From assembly GCA_030388725.1 (NCBI GenBank), contig CP128857.1, positions 1,364,001-1,428,000 of the forward strand: a stretch of 64,000 bases of DNA. The letters are read 5' to 3'. Under the pieces are notes generated by a model. That model did not search any database, was not told the DNA's origin, and saw only the letters and a list, made by a program, of their open reading frames with translations. Both the position numbers and the translations under genes were made by a program. How positions within the stretch are numbered: the first letter of the stretch is position 1; each line of letters opens with the position of its first letter. The stretch is from Prodigiosinella aquatilis (lineage in GTDB: Bacteria; Pseudomonadota; Gammaproteobacteria; Enterobacterales; Enterobacteriaceae). Positions 25,973-35,014 of the stretch are shown piece by piece.

Positions 25973-27742
25973 GTGAGACTTTTTACTCAACTTGGATGGT
26001 ATTTTCGCCGCGAATGGAAACGATATCTGAGCGCGGTAATACTGTTAATCATTATTGCCATTCTGCAATTATTGCCACCTAAAGTAGTTGGAATTATTGT
26101 TGATGGCGTTACTCAAAATACCATGTCTGCTGCAGCTATCACTCGGTGGATTGGTATTCTTCTGCTTACGGCAATTATTATTTACCTGCTCCGGTACTTA
26201 TGGAGCGTGTTGTTGTTTAGTGCGTCCTACCAGTTGGCGGTAGAACTGCGCAAAGATTTTTATTGCCAGTTAAGTCGCCAGAACCCCGCTTTTTATTTGC
26301 ATCACCGTACGGGTGATTTGATGGCCCGCGCCACTAATGATGTGGATCGCGTAGTGTTTGCTGCGGGTGAAGGTGTCTTGATGCTGGTTGATTCACTGGT
26401 GATGGGATGCGCAGTTCTGGTTGTAATGTGTACTCAGATCAGTTGGCAACTGACGTTATTGGCATTAGTACCAATGCCGGTAATGGCAATGGTAATCAAG
26501 TATTATGGTACGCAGCTCCATCAGCGTTTTAGAGCGGCGCAGGCTGCGTTCTCCTCATTGAACGATCAAACGCAGGAAAGCCTGACCAGTATCCGAATGA
26601 TTAAAGCTTTTGGTCTGGAAGATTATCAGTCACATCGCTTTGCTCTGGTTGCTGCGGATGCGGGGGAAAAAAATATCCATGTTGCCCGCGTTGATGCCCG
26701 CTTTGACCCCACTATTTATATTGCGGTTGGTTTTTCAAACTTGCTGGCTATCGGTGGGGGGAGTTGGCTCGTGATTAATGGTTCGTTGACGCTGGGGCTA
26801 TTAACCAGCTTTGTGATGTATTTAGGACTGATGATTTGGCCGATGTTGGCACTGGCCTGGATGTTCAATATCGTTGAGAGAGGTAGCGCAGCGTACAGCC
26901 GTATACGACAGTTACTCTCGGAGGAGCCGGTTGTTGCAGATGGTAACTGCTCACTTCCCGCAAGCGCAGGAACCTTGGTGGTGGATATTCAATCATTCCA
27001 TTATCCCGACCATACTCAATCGGTGCTTAACCACGTTAGTTTTACCTTGAAACCAGGCGATGTTCTGGGGTTATGTGGTCAGACTGGTTCAGGGAAAAGT
27101 ACCTTACTGTCGTTACTTTTGCGTTATTTCGATGTTGAGCAAGGTGAAATTCATTATCACCAGACGCCATTGCGTCAGATATCACTGGATGACTTGCGTC
27201 ACCGCTTTGCTGTTGTCGGACAAACGCCCTTTCTGTTCTCTGATACAGTAGCGAATAATATTGCATTGGGAAGGCCGGATGCTACTCAGCAGCAAATCGA
27301 AGAGGCAGCTCGTTTAGCCAGTGTACATGACGATATTTTACGTTTACCTCAAGGATATCAGACTGAAGTCGGAGACAAGGGGGTGATGTTGTCTGGGGGG
27401 CAAAAACAGCGTATTGCCATCGCCCGTGCCTTGTTGCTAAAAGCTGAGATATTGGTGCTGGATGATGCGTTGTCAGCTGTTGATGGTCGTACTGAGCATC
27501 GCATTTTGCACAACCTTCGCCAGTGGGGTGAAAAACGAACGTTAATTATCTGTGCTCATCGGCTTTCAGCATTGACCAATGCCGATGAAATTTTAGTTCT
27601 TCAGCAGGGAAGTATTGTGCAACGAGGAAATCATCAGGCGTTATCACAGCAGGCAGGTTGGTATCGGGACATGTATCGTTATCAGCAATTGGAAGCGGCG
27701 TTGGACGACTTACCTGTTGATGGGGAAAAGAAAGATGGATAA
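25973..27742 (+). CDS. mdlA: ABC transporter half-subunit MdlA
   Basis: The GTG start gives 589 residues (590 in E. coli). Six membrane helices form the N-terminal exporter domain, followed by one ATP-binding domain with Walker A GQTGSGKST and signature LSGGQKQR. The Walker B end reads VLDDALSAVD, with Asp in place of the catalytic Glu. This half therefore contributes one non-consensus ATP site in a heterodimer with MdlB. The exported substrate is not known. It overlaps mdlB by 8 bases. Confidence 0.94.
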   Translation: MRLFTQLGWYFRREWKRYLSAVILLIIIAILQLLPPKVVGIIVDGVTQNTMSAAAITRWIGILLLTAIIIYLLRYLWSVLLFSASYQLAVELRKDFYCQLSRQNPAFYLHHRTGDLMARATNDVDRVVFAAGEGVLMLVDSLVMGCAVLVVMCTQISWQLTLLALVPMPVMAMVIKYYGTQLHQRFRAAQAAFSSLNDQTQESLTSIRMIKAFGLEDYQSHRFALVAADAGEKNIHVARVDARFDPTIYIAVGFSNLLAIGGGSWLVINGSLTLGLLTSFVMYLGLMIWPMLALAWMFNIVERGSAAYSRIRQLLSEEPVVADGNCSLPASAGTLVVDIQSFHYPDHTQSVLNHVSFTLKPGDVLGLCGQTGSGKSTLLSLLLRYFDVEQGEIHYHQTPLRQISLDDLRHRFAVVGQTPFLFSDTVANNIALGRPDATQQQIEEAARLASVHDDILRLPQGYQTEVGDKGVMLSGGQKQRIAIARALLLKAEILVLDDALSAVDGRTEHRILHNLRQWGEKRTLIICAHRLSALTNADEILVLQQGSIVQRGNHQALSQQAGWYRDMYRYQQLEAALDDLPVDGEKKDG

Positions 27743-29519
27743 TTCCCATCCATTATGGCCGACGCTGAAACGATTGCTTGCGTATGGTTCTCCATGGCGT
27801 AAACCACTAGCCCAAGGTGTGTTGATGTTATGGATTGCTGCTGCGGCTGAAGTCACCGGACCAGCATTAGTCAGTTATTTCATTGACCAACTGGTAGCGA
27901 AAGGGAAGTTCCCGCTGTTGATAGTCACGGGCCTGACCGTGGCTTATGTGCTTTTACAGGTGCTGGCTGCAACATTGCACTATTTTCAGGCCATCGTGTT
28001 CAATCGTGTTTCGGTTGGCGTGGTGCAGCAGTTGCGAATTGATGTTATGGATGCTGCGTTGCGCCAGCCGCTGTCTACATTTGATACACAACCTGTTGGG
28101 CAACTGATTTCCCGTGTCACCAATGATACTGAAGTGGTAAAAGATCTTTATGTGATGGTGGTTTCCACCGTATTACGCAGTGCTGCTTTGATTGGTGCAA
28201 TGCTGGTGGCAATGTTCAGCCTGGATTGGCGTATGGCTTTAGTGGTTTTAGCTATTTTCCCGGCAGTTATCATTGTGATGATAATTTATCAACGCTACAG
28301 CACGCCTATCGTTCGTCGGATGCGTAGCTATCTGGCAGATATTAATGACGGCTTTAATGAAGTTATTAATGGTATGAATGTTATCCAGCAATTCCGTCAG
28401 CAAATCCGTTTCGGTGAAAAGCTGAATTCTGCAAGTCAGTTACATTATCAGACACGTGTGCAAACACTGAGGTTGAACGGCTTTTTGTTGCGTCCACTGA
28501 TGAGCCTGTTTTCAGCGCTGGTGCTATGTGGTTTATTGATCCAGTTCGGTTTCAGTTCCATCGGTTCTGTTGGCGTCGGGGTTCTGTATGCTTTTGTTAA
28601 CTATCTGGGGCGTTTGAATGAGCCATTGATAGAACTGACGACACAACAATCTATGTTGCAGCAGGCTGTAGTGGCGGGTGAGCGAATTTTTGAACTGATG
28701 GATGGGGCTCAGCAGCAGTACGGTAGCGATCAACAGATGCTCGCCAGCGGGCGTATTGATATTGATGATGTCACATTTTCCTATCATGCAGGGAAACCAG
28801 TATTACAACATATCTCTTTTACCGTACCCGAACGCGGCTTTGTTGCATTGGTCGGGCATACTGGTAGCGGTAAAAGTACATTGGCAAATTTGCTGATGGG
28901 ATATTACCCGCTTGATAGTGGGGAGATTCGTCTTGACGGCCGACCATTGTCAACACTGTCTCATCAGGTTTTGCGCCATAATGTGGCTATGGTACAGCAG
29001 GATCCAGTGGTGCTGGCGGATTCAATGTACGCTAACGTGGCATTAGGACGTGCTATCAGTGAAGAAAAAGTCTGGGCAGCACTGGAAGCTGTTCAGCTTG
29101 ACGAACTGGTTCGCCGAATGCCGGAAGGTATCCATAGTCGTATTGGAGAACAGGGCAATAACCTTTCTGTGGGACAGAAACAGTTATTGGCGTTAGCTCG
29201 AGTGTTGGTGCAAGCGCCAAAGATCCTGATCCTTGATGAAGCCACGGCTAATATTGATTCCGGGACGGAGCAGGCTGTTCAACAGGCACTAAAGCTTATC
29301 CGCGAACAAATCACACTGATTGTAATTGCACATCGGCTATCGACCATTGTAGACGCAGATAGCATCCTGGTGCTCCATCATGGAAAGATGGTGGAGCAGG
29401 GTACACATGGACAGTTACTTACCCTTCAGGGTCGCTATTATCAAATGTATCAACTGCAATTGGCGGGGAAAGAGCTCACAGCCACGGAACGACATGAAAC
29501 TATTACCGAGCTCTCTTGA
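27735..29519 (+). CDS. mdlB: ABC transporter half-subunit MdlB
   Basis: The start at MDNSHPLWPTL gives 594 residues, with a membrane domain plus an ATP-binding domain. Walker A is GHTGSGKST and Walker B LILDEATANID keeps the catalytic Glu. The signature LSVGQKQ departs from LSGGQ. These features complement those of MdlA, so the pair has one full and one degenerate ATP site. Upstream in-frame codons reach back into mdlA and are discounted. Confidence 0.94.
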   Translation: MDNSHPLWPTLKRLLAYGSPWRKPLAQGVLMLWIAAAAEVTGPALVSYFIDQLVAKGKFPLLIVTGLTVAYVLLQVLAATLHYFQAIVFNRVSVGVVQQLRIDVMDAALRQPLSTFDTQPVGQLISRVTNDTEVVKDLYVMVVSTVLRSAALIGAMLVAMFSLDWRMALVVLAIFPAVIIVMIIYQRYSTPIVRRMRSYLADINDGFNEVINGMNVIQQFRQQIRFGEKLNSASQLHYQTRVQTLRLNGFLLRPLMSLFSALVLCGLLIQFGFSSIGSVGVGVLYAFVNYLGRLNEPLIELTTQQSMLQQAVVAGERIFELMDGAQQQYGSDQQMLASGRIDIDDVTFSYHAGKPVLQHISFTVPERGFVALVGHTGSGKSTLANLLMGYYPLDSGEIRLDGRPLSTLSHQVLRHNVAMVQQDPVVLADSMYANVALGRAISEEKVWAALEAVQLDELVRRMPEGIHSRIGEQGNNLSVGQKQLLALARVLVQAPKILILDEATANIDSGTEQAVQQALKLIREQITLIVIAHRLSTIVDADSILVLHHGKMVEQGTHGQLLTLQGRYYQMYQLQLAGKELTATERHETITELS

Positions 29520-29613
29520 GTCCCTGTGGTCTTTCTTCAGTGCAAAGACACGCACCATAAATTAGCAGCTGTTTCTTTTTTGCCTCCTTAAGATGCACTG
29601 CAATTAGGCGTAT

Positions 29614-29630
29614 TGCACCAAAATAGTGCT
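29614..29630 (+). promoter_or_regulatory. NtrC binding site upstream of glnK
   Basis: The 17-base sequence TGCACCAAAATAGTGCT matches the NtrC dyad TGCAC-N7-GTGCA except for its final base. It is centred about 110 bases upstream of the -12 element. A weaker half-site TGCACT occurs at 29594-29599. Confidence 0.8.
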
Positions 29631-29737
29631 ACCAGAATGTACTATATTCTTCTCTAGTGCTCATATTATAAACCATCATCTGTTTGTTAACGTGAGCCTG
29701 TCATGTTTTACCGCTTTGGTTAAGATAAATCATTTTA

Positions 29738-29753
29738 TGGCACACCATTTGCT
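29738..29753 (+). promoter_or_regulatory. Sigma-54 promoter of glnK-amtB
   Basis: TGGCAC-N5-TTGCT matches the -24/-12 consensus, with GG (29739-29740) and GC (29751-29752) exactly 10 bases apart. Transcription should begin near 29763, 60 bases before glnK. Confidence 0.9.
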
Positions 29754-29822
29754 TTATTGATGGCGTATACACATTTGATAGTGACGGGCGAAGGCCTGGA
29801 CTTAATGGTTAGGGAGATGAGG

Positions 29823-30161
29823 ATGAAACTGGTTACTGTAGTGATTAAACCGTTCAAGCTGGAAGATGTACGTGAGGCTTTATCTTCTGTGGGCATCCAG
29901 GGGCTTACCGTCACTGAGGTGAAAGGGTTCGGACGTCAAAAAGGGCATGCGGAGCTGTATCGTGGTGCAGAGTACAGTGTTAACTTTTTGCCGAAAGTGA
30001 AAATCGATATTGCTATTGCTGACGATCAGCTTGATGAGGTCATTGATGTGATCAGTAAAGCGGCTTATACCGGAAAAATTGGCGACGGTAAGATTTTCGT
30101 CGCTGAATTACAGCGTGTTATCCGCATCCGTACCGGCGAAACTGACGAAGCCGCACTATAA
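29823..30161 (+). CDS. glnK: Nitrogen regulatory PII protein GlnK
   Basis: The start at MKLVTVVIKPF gives 112 residues, the exact PII length. The T-loop contains Tyr51 (AEYSVNFLPK), the uridylylation site, and the conserved GFGRQKGHAELYRGAE. GlnK binds ATP/ADP and 2-oxoglutarate and plugs AmtB when nitrogen becomes plentiful. An in-frame extension to 29757 lies before or at the sigma-54 start point and is not plausible. Confidence 0.97.
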   Translation: MKLVTVVIKPFKLEDVREALSSVGIQGLTVTEVKGFGRQKGHAELYRGAEYSVNFLPKVKIDIAIADDQLDEVIDVISKAAYTGKIGDGKIFVAELQRVIRIRTGETDEAAL

Positions 30162-30202
30162 CAACTACCTGATTTGGTTTTATGAATAGGGATGAGTGAA
30201 AA

Positions 30203-31489
30203 ATGAAGAAACTTTCTTTCTCGTTGAGCCTCGGTATGGCAGCCATGCTCCCCACATGGGCGATGGCAGATACAGTTGCTATTGATAAAGCGGATAACGC
30301 TTTTATGATGATCTGTACCGCTCTGGTACTTTTCATGACTATACCTGGTATTGCATTGTTTTACGGTGGTTTAAACCGTTCTAAAAACGTGTTATCCATG
30401 CTGACTCAAGTAATGGTGTCGTTTGCTTTAGTTTGTATCCTGTGGGTAGTTTATGGATATAGTATTGCATTTAGTTCAGGCAATGCGTTCTTCGGTAGCC
30501 TGACTAACTTTATGCTGAATGGCATTAATATTAACTCGCAGAGCGGGACGTTCTACCAGTTTATTCACGTCGCTTACCAAGCTTCGTTTGCCTGTATTAC
30601 TGTTGGCCTGGTTATTGGTGCTATTGCAGAACGTATCCGTTTCTCTGCTGTGCTGATTTTCGTTGCGATTTGGTTCACGTTGTCTTACCTGCCGATGACA
30701 CATATGGTCTGGGGTGGTGGTTATCTGGCGGCTGATGGTGCACTGGATTTTGCCGGTGGTACGGTTGTGCATATTAATTCTGCTGTTGCCGGCCTGGTTG
30801 GCGCATTATTGTTGGGTAAACGAGTTGGATTTGGTAAAGAAGCATTTAAACCACACAACTTGCCAATGGTATGTATCGGTTGCGCTATTTTGTACATTGG
30901 TTGGTTTGGTTTTAACGCCGGTTCGGCCAGCGGTGCCAACAGTATCGCTGCACTAGCATTCTTGACTACTGTGATTGCAACCGCTGCCGCTATTCTGGCA
31001 TGGGTGTTTGGTGAGTGGGTTGCTCGAGGCAAACCTTCTTTACTTGGCGCTTGCTCTGGTTGTATCGCCGGTCTGGTGGCTATCACGCCTGCTGCAGGTA
31101 CTGTTGGTATCGGCGGTGCAATGATCATCGGTCTGGCTGGAGGTTTCGCAGGTCTGTGGGGCGTGACGGTATTGAAGAGATGGTTACGTGTCGATGATCC
31201 GTGTGATGTGTTCGGTGTTCATGGCGTCTGTGGTATTGTCGGTTGCATCCTGACTGGCGTGTTCACTTCTGCCTCACTGGGTGGTACGGGCTATGCTGAA
31301 GGTGTAACCATGACTCATCAGGTGTGGGTGCAGCTATTCAGCGTCGTCGTTTGTATTGTATGGTCTGGCGTCGCCGCATTTATTTCTTTCAAAGTTGCGG
31401 ATATGGCTGTTGGATTGCGCGTACCGGAAGAACAGGAACGCGAAGGTCTGGATGTGAACAGCCATGGTGAGAATGCATACAACCAGTAA
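30203..31489 (+). CDS. amtB: Ammonium channel AmtB
   Basis: The 428-residue product is identical in length to E. coli AmtB. A cleavable signal peptide of about 22 residues precedes 11 membrane helices. The Phe gate, twin-His pore segments (FAGGTVVHINSAVAGL and FGVHGVCGI) and a substrate-path Asp (AADGALDFAGG) are present. It forms a trimer in the inner membrane, blocked by the GlnK T-loop. It is cotranscribed with glnK after 41 bases. Confidence 0.97.
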   Translation: MKKLSFSLSLGMAAMLPTWAMADTVAIDKADNAFMMICTALVLFMTIPGIALFYGGLNRSKNVLSMLTQVMVSFALVCILWVVYGYSIAFSSGNAFFGSLTNFMLNGININSQSGTFYQFIHVAYQASFACITVGLVIGAIAERIRFSAVLIFVAIWFTLSYLPMTHMVWGGGYLAADGALDFAGGTVVHINSAVAGLVGALLLGKRVGFGKEAFKPHNLPMVCIGCAILYIGWFGFNAGSASGANSIAALAFLTTVIATAAAILAWVFGEWVARGKPSLLGACSGCIAGLVAITPAAGTVGIGGAMIIGLAGGFAGLWGVTVLKRWLRVDDPCDVFGVHGVCGIVGCILTGVFTSASLGGTGYAEGVTMTHQVWVQLFSVVVCIVWSGVAAFISFKVADMAVGLRVPEEQEREGLDVNSHGENAYNQ

Positions 31490-31532
31490 TCGTTAATTAT
31501 CCCAAGGCGTGGGACTTCACTCCTTTACCATT

Positions 31533-31558
31533 AAACCACCTCTAGCAGGTGGTTTTTT
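31533..31558 (+). terminator. Terminator of glnK-amtB
   Basis: The 9-bp stem AAACCACCT/AGGTGGTTT with loop CTAGC is followed by three further T residues. It may also serve tesB on the other strand. Confidence 0.88.
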
Positions 31559-31569
31559 ATGTCTGAATT

Positions 31570-32433
31570 TTAAACACTATGACGGCGTATTACACCTTCC
31601 TGAACGCTGGAGGCAACCAAGATACCATCACGGGAGTAGAACTGTCCGCGGACGAATCCTCTGGATCCAGAAGCAGAAGTACTTTCTACTGAATAAAGCA
31701 GCCAATCATCTAAGCGAAAAGGGCGGTGGAACCACATTGAATGATCGATGGTGGCGACTTGCATCCCCGGTTCCATAAACCCAACACCGTGAGGCTGTAA
31801 TGCCGTCAATAAGAAGTTGCAATCTGACGTGTAGCCCAACAGATACTGGTGTGTCCGTTCATCGTCCGGCATGTCGCCATTGGCTTTGCACCATACATTC
31901 CTGCATGGTTTCTCTACTTCGCCTTTGAAAGGGTTGTGAAATTTTACCGGACGTATCTCAATGGGCCTTTCGCGAGTAAACTTGTCGCTGAATTGTTCAG
32001 GTAACAGATGCGATATGCTTCGTACAATCTCTTGTTCGGAAAGTAGCCCCTCTGGTAATGGGACCTGAGGCATGACATTTTGGTGTTCGAATCCGACCTC
32101 TCGGTTTTGGAAAGAGGCGGTCATATAAAAAATAGGCCTTCCATTCTGGATGGCGCGAATGCGTCTGGTACTGAAATTATTTCCATCACGTAATTTTTCT
32201 ACGTCATAAATAATCGGTTTTTGACTATTTCCAGGTAATAAAAAGTAGCAGTGAAAGGAGTGAACGAATCTTTCAATGGGAACTGTCTGTTTCGCAGCTG
32301 AAAGCGCCTGTCCTACAACTTGTCCTCCAAATACTTGCCGTAATCCAAGATCCTCACTTTGTCCGCGAAATAGCCCCTCCTCAAGTTTCTCCAAATTAAG
32401 CAGATTAAGCAGATTCTGCAATGCCTGACTCAT
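31570..32433 (-). CDS. tesB: Acyl-CoA thioesterase II
   Basis: The start at 32433 (MSQALQNLL) follows AAGGAT and gives 287 residues (286 in E. coli). It is a double-hotdog enzyme that hydrolyses medium- and long-chain acyl-CoA. The catalytic Asp lies in YTSDCNFLLTALQPHG, and the C-terminal hotdog ends in GQFYSRDGILVASSVQEG. It converges on amtB. An upstream in-frame stretch to 32550 is hydrophobic and has no ribosome site. Confidence 0.95.
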   Translation of the reverse strand: MSQALQNLLNLLNLEKLEEGLFRGQSEDLGLRQVFGGQVVGQALSAAKQTVPIERFVHSFHCYFLLPGNSQKPIIYDVEKLRDGNNFSTRRIRAIQNGRPIFYMTASFQNREVGFEHQNVMPQVPLPEGLLSEQEIVRSISHLLPEQFSDKFTRERPIEIRPVKFHNPFKGEVEKPCRNVWCKANGDMPDDERTHQYLLGYTSDCNFLLTALQPHGVGFMEPGMQVATIDHSMWFHRPFRLDDWLLYSVESTSASGSRGFVRGQFYSRDGILVASSVQEGVIRRHSV

Positions 32434-32817
32434 AGTTTTATCCTTATAAATAAGATGTCTATAAAAAAGCAAATTGACTGGAATAGTAGCTATAAGAGAG
32501 TTCCACATGAGGAGATTATAATCAGACAATAAGAAAAAGAGACCTGTCACATGAAATTATGATCTACCTTGGGTGGTATCGCATTTTCAATTATACTCGC
32601 TGGGGAGGGGAATCGTCGTTATGATAGGGCTTCCAACCTACAGGGTCCCTGTAATCTTAACTTTCAGTGTCCTATCCTGTATCGCAAGGCCTGCTCCAAC
32701 TAGACCTCTGGCGATACGGATGCATAACCTATAATAATTCTTTGCATGATCTGTTTATTTAACTTCAGCGTAATAACCTTGAGCCACGACCCTGATGCTA
32801 TACACTCTGAAGGAAAT
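32434..32817. other. Spacer between tesB and atl
   Basis: In these 384 bases I see no supported gene. The lipoprotein gene ybaY, which sits here in E. coli, is absent. Confidence 0.6.
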
Positions 32818-33138
32818 CTAGGATGTGTACTGCCAACGGAAGAGATGTAAATTTATTTTGTTTGTTTCATCAAATTGAATCCCTTCGGCTACAAGTGCGT
32901 TTTTTTGTCGCAGATAGTCGTTACCTATCAACGATATTTCCCCCTTACGATTAATAACCCGGTGCCATGGTAGCTTGGTGCATTCAGGGAGATTTTTCAA
33001 TATTCCGCCAACCTGACGAGCTGCTCGTGGGGAGCCTGCCAAACATGCAATATCCCCGTAGGTGGCAATCTTTCCATAGGGAATGGCCGAAACAATATGA
33101 AAAACGCGTTGACGAAAATTATCCTTATTGTTAGGCAT
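32818..33138 (-). CDS. atl: Alkyltransferase-like protein (ATL, YbaZ)
   Basis: The start at 33138 gives 106 residues; an ATG four codons upstream is an alternative. The fold is that of O6-alkylguanine-DNA alkyltransferase, but the active-site motif reads PWHRV instead of PCHRV. The methyl-accepting Cys is therefore Trp, which defines the ATL subfamily. These proteins bind and flip O6-alkylguanines and hand them to nucleotide excision repair. It is shorter than the 129-residue E. coli protein because the divergent N-terminus is missing. Confidence 0.92.
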   Translation of the reverse strand: MPNNKDNFRQRVFHIVSAIPYGKIATYGDIACLAGSPRAARQVGGILKNLPECTKLPWHRVINRKGEISLIGNDYLRQKNALVAEGIQFDETNKINLHLFRWQYTS

Positions 33139-33285
33139 TGTAAGTCTCATACTGATTTAGATGATAAAATAGGAAGTATAATACGGGTAGCGAGTAAGAA
33201 AACAGCGATTAGATGATGTAGGCTTGCAATTACATAGTCCATCACAGATAATGCCCACCGCTTTACACTAGTTGAGCTGTCAATG

Positions 33286-33398
33286 GGGGCTCTGTCGGTT
33301 CTCCCGCAACACTACTCTGTGAATTCGGTCAGGTCCGGAAGGAAGCAGCCGCAGCAGACGATGTGTGTGCCGGGATGTAGCTGGCAGGGCCCCCACCA
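33286..33398 (+). ncRNA. ffs: 4.5S RNA of the signal recognition particle
   Basis: This is a close match to E. coli 4.5S RNA (114 nt). The ends GGGGGCTCTG and CAGGGCCCCCACC pair. The Ffh-binding tetraloop core reads GTCAGGTCCGGAAGGAAGCA, followed by the GTGTGCCGGGATGTAGCTGG return strand. A T-rich stretch after the last pair is the terminator. The 3' end is uncertain by one or two bases. Confidence 0.96.
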
Positions 33399-33672
33399 TT
33401 TTTGTAATGTCAATTTCAGTCTTTCTCCGTTCGTGACTAACGACAGCGATTCTTTAATCGTTATTCAGTCGTAAATGGTTTTTGGTACGCTTATCGCATA
33501 ATATAAAAAACAAAATTTTTATTTATCAATGCTGTTGGCAGGATGCATTTGACAAAAAAGAAGTGATTATATTGTCTGTATTGGTTAAGTCATAATTTAA
33601 AAGTAGAACAATACATTATCGATTCTCTCATACAGTTTGTTACAACTTTTGCTATAACACTACATAGCCTAT
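33399..33672. other. AT-rich spacer after ffs
   Basis: No coding frame, repeat or RNA motif could be supported between the 4.5S RNA and the hha terminator. Confidence 0.5.
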
Positions 33673-33700
33673 AAAAACAAAAGCCGATATTGATACCGGC
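33673..33700 (-). terminator. Terminator of tomB-hha
   Basis: On the minus strand the stem GCCGGTAT/ATATCGGC (one wobble, 2-base loop) is followed by TTTTGTTTTT, about 45 bases after the hha stop. Confidence 0.75.
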
Positions 33701-33744
33701 CCAGTGTATTTAGCGCTGCTAATGCTCTCGCAATTAATTAACAA

Positions 33745-33948
33745 CTAGCGTACGTATTTCCAAACAGCAACAGGAACCTTGTCATAAAGCTTATTCATAG
33801 TCAGCTCGGCCAGGCGGTGGTCAGCTGCAGAATAGAACATTTCCAACTCATCGTTTGAAAGTTCATACTTGTTTTTTTCAATAACACGTTCAAGTGTGTC
33901 GATGGAGGTGCATTTACGTAAACGCATCAAATAATCTATTTTTTTCAT
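33745..33948 (-). CDS. hha: Haemolysin expression-modulating protein Hha (YmoA type)
   Basis: The start at 33948 (MKKIDYLMRLRKC) with an AAGG site gives 67 residues, the YmoA length rather than the 72 of E. coli Hha. The core LERVIEKNKYELS...FYSAADHRLAELTMNKLYDK is nearly invariant. Hha binds H-NS and tunes silencing of horizontally acquired and virulence genes. It is the second gene after tomB. Upstream in-frame codons overlap tomB and are not conserved. Confidence 0.95.
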   Translation of the reverse strand: MKKIDYLMRLRKCTSIDTLERVIEKNKYELSNDELEMFYSAADHRLAELTMNKLYDKVPVAVWKYVR

Positions 33949-34001
33949 AATAACCTTTATGAATTTTCCTGGATTAGAATAAGTATAAGACAAATTATTG
34001 C

Positions 34002-34370
34002 TTAAGTTTTGACTGCCGTACAGATGCTCTTTTCCGAGAACATTCTGAATAATTGTGACCTGGATTTCTGCCATCTACGTAACTCGCCATCATTGATGCC
34101 ATAGTTACTAAAAAGAATATAGGTATCGTCTAGGTATTTTTCAACCCGCTCGCAAAGTTCTTCGTCGTTCGGGTATTTAATTTTATAGGTGACAATAAAT
34201 GCAGCTATATGTTCAATAAGTTCATTTAGCTGAAGATTGACAGCAGATGTAGGGTCATTAACCCAGCCATGGCTGCTATCACCTAACGTAGCGATACTTT
34301 CATCGCGCAGATTTTCACATAAGAATCTGAGTTGGGCAATATCATAATGTTTAGGTGAGTACTCATCCAT
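34002..34370 (-). CDS. tomB: Hha antagonist / biofilm regulator TomB
   Basis: The 122-residue product (124 in E. coli) contains the conserved MDEYSPKHYDIAQLRFLCE and HGWVNDPTSAVNLQLNELIEHIA. TomB counteracts Hha in an oxygen-dependent way and has been described as the antitoxin of a type II-like pair. It lies 53 bases upstream of hha on the same strand, in the usual order. Confidence 0.94.
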   Translation of the reverse strand: MDEYSPKHYDIAQLRFLCENLRDESIATLGDSSHGWVNDPTSAVNLQLNELIEHIAAFIVTYKIKYPNDEELCERVEKYLDDTYILFSNYGINDGELRRWQKSRSQLFRMFSEKSICTAVKT

Positions 34371-34848
34371 TTCAATCCCTCCGTTAAACCGCGATCAGTG
34401 TTACTAGGGTTAACACCTGCTAAACAGGTAGAGTGATGAATTGCAGAAGATAGAATGCCCCCTCAGTATGCCTCGAATTACTGGGTGAAGACCAAACAAA
34501 GGCGATGAGGTGAATGTTAAAGAATGACCCAACTTCACTATCAAAAATTATTCTGTCTTAACTATAGCAAAAAAATCAGTCTTACTTGTACCTTGGTGTC
34601 ATTTTTTGTACCTAACATTGCTATCGGGGTTGCCCCATTTTTCCACATTGCAGTATATTAATCGGCCATTGTCTAATTTTATTTACCTTTTTTTACCTTT
34701 AATCCGTGATTGGGTACCGGTTATTTGGTTGAGCTTATATGTCTGTCTCGCCGATGAGTATCAATAAAAAGTAAAAAATATTTATCCTATTGTTTTATAA
34801 ATAATTAAAATAAAAGAGAAACGCTATACTGGTACATCTCTTTAATGG
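34371..34848. other. Spacer upstream of tomB
   Basis: These 478 AT-rich bases carry the minus-strand tomB-hha promoter. I see no gene in them and no repeat beyond short A/T runs. Confidence 0.5.
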
Positions 34849-35007
34849 TTATCTGTTCAGCCACATTATCACCATTTCTTTTTTCCATCGTATGGTGTGG
34901 AATCGAAGGTTTGTTTTACAAATTACACCGCGATGCTCGTATCGTTGAACAGCAATACAATCTTTATGAGGTGTTTTAGCTGCATGGTGTGCGCTTAGTA
35001 CCTGCAT
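34849..35007 (-). pseudogene. ykgO: Decayed type B 50S ribosomal protein L36 (zinc-free form)
   Basis: The frame reads MQVLSAHHAAKTPHKDC and then VICKTNLRF, which follows the L36B pattern of YkgO (M-VL-x4-AK-x2-H-x-DC and VICK-x-N-x-RF). Beyond RF the sequence diverges and the frame runs past the normal stop to 52 residues instead of about 46. The basic tail typical of L36B is lost. It directly follows the L31B remnant in the order L31B-L36B used by the Zur-controlled operon. It could still be translated, but its divergence and the state of its partner favour a pseudogene. Confidence 0.7.
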
Positions 35008-35014
35008 GGATAGT

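Noticed and set aside
27615..27742. Possible MdlA-MdlB fusion or 40-residue N-terminal extension of MdlB
   Set aside because: The extension lies in another frame of mdlA and is absent from MdlB; a normal 8-base overlap explains it.
31509..31778. 89-residue plus-strand frame after amtB
   Set aside because: It runs through the amtB terminator and antisense to tesB.
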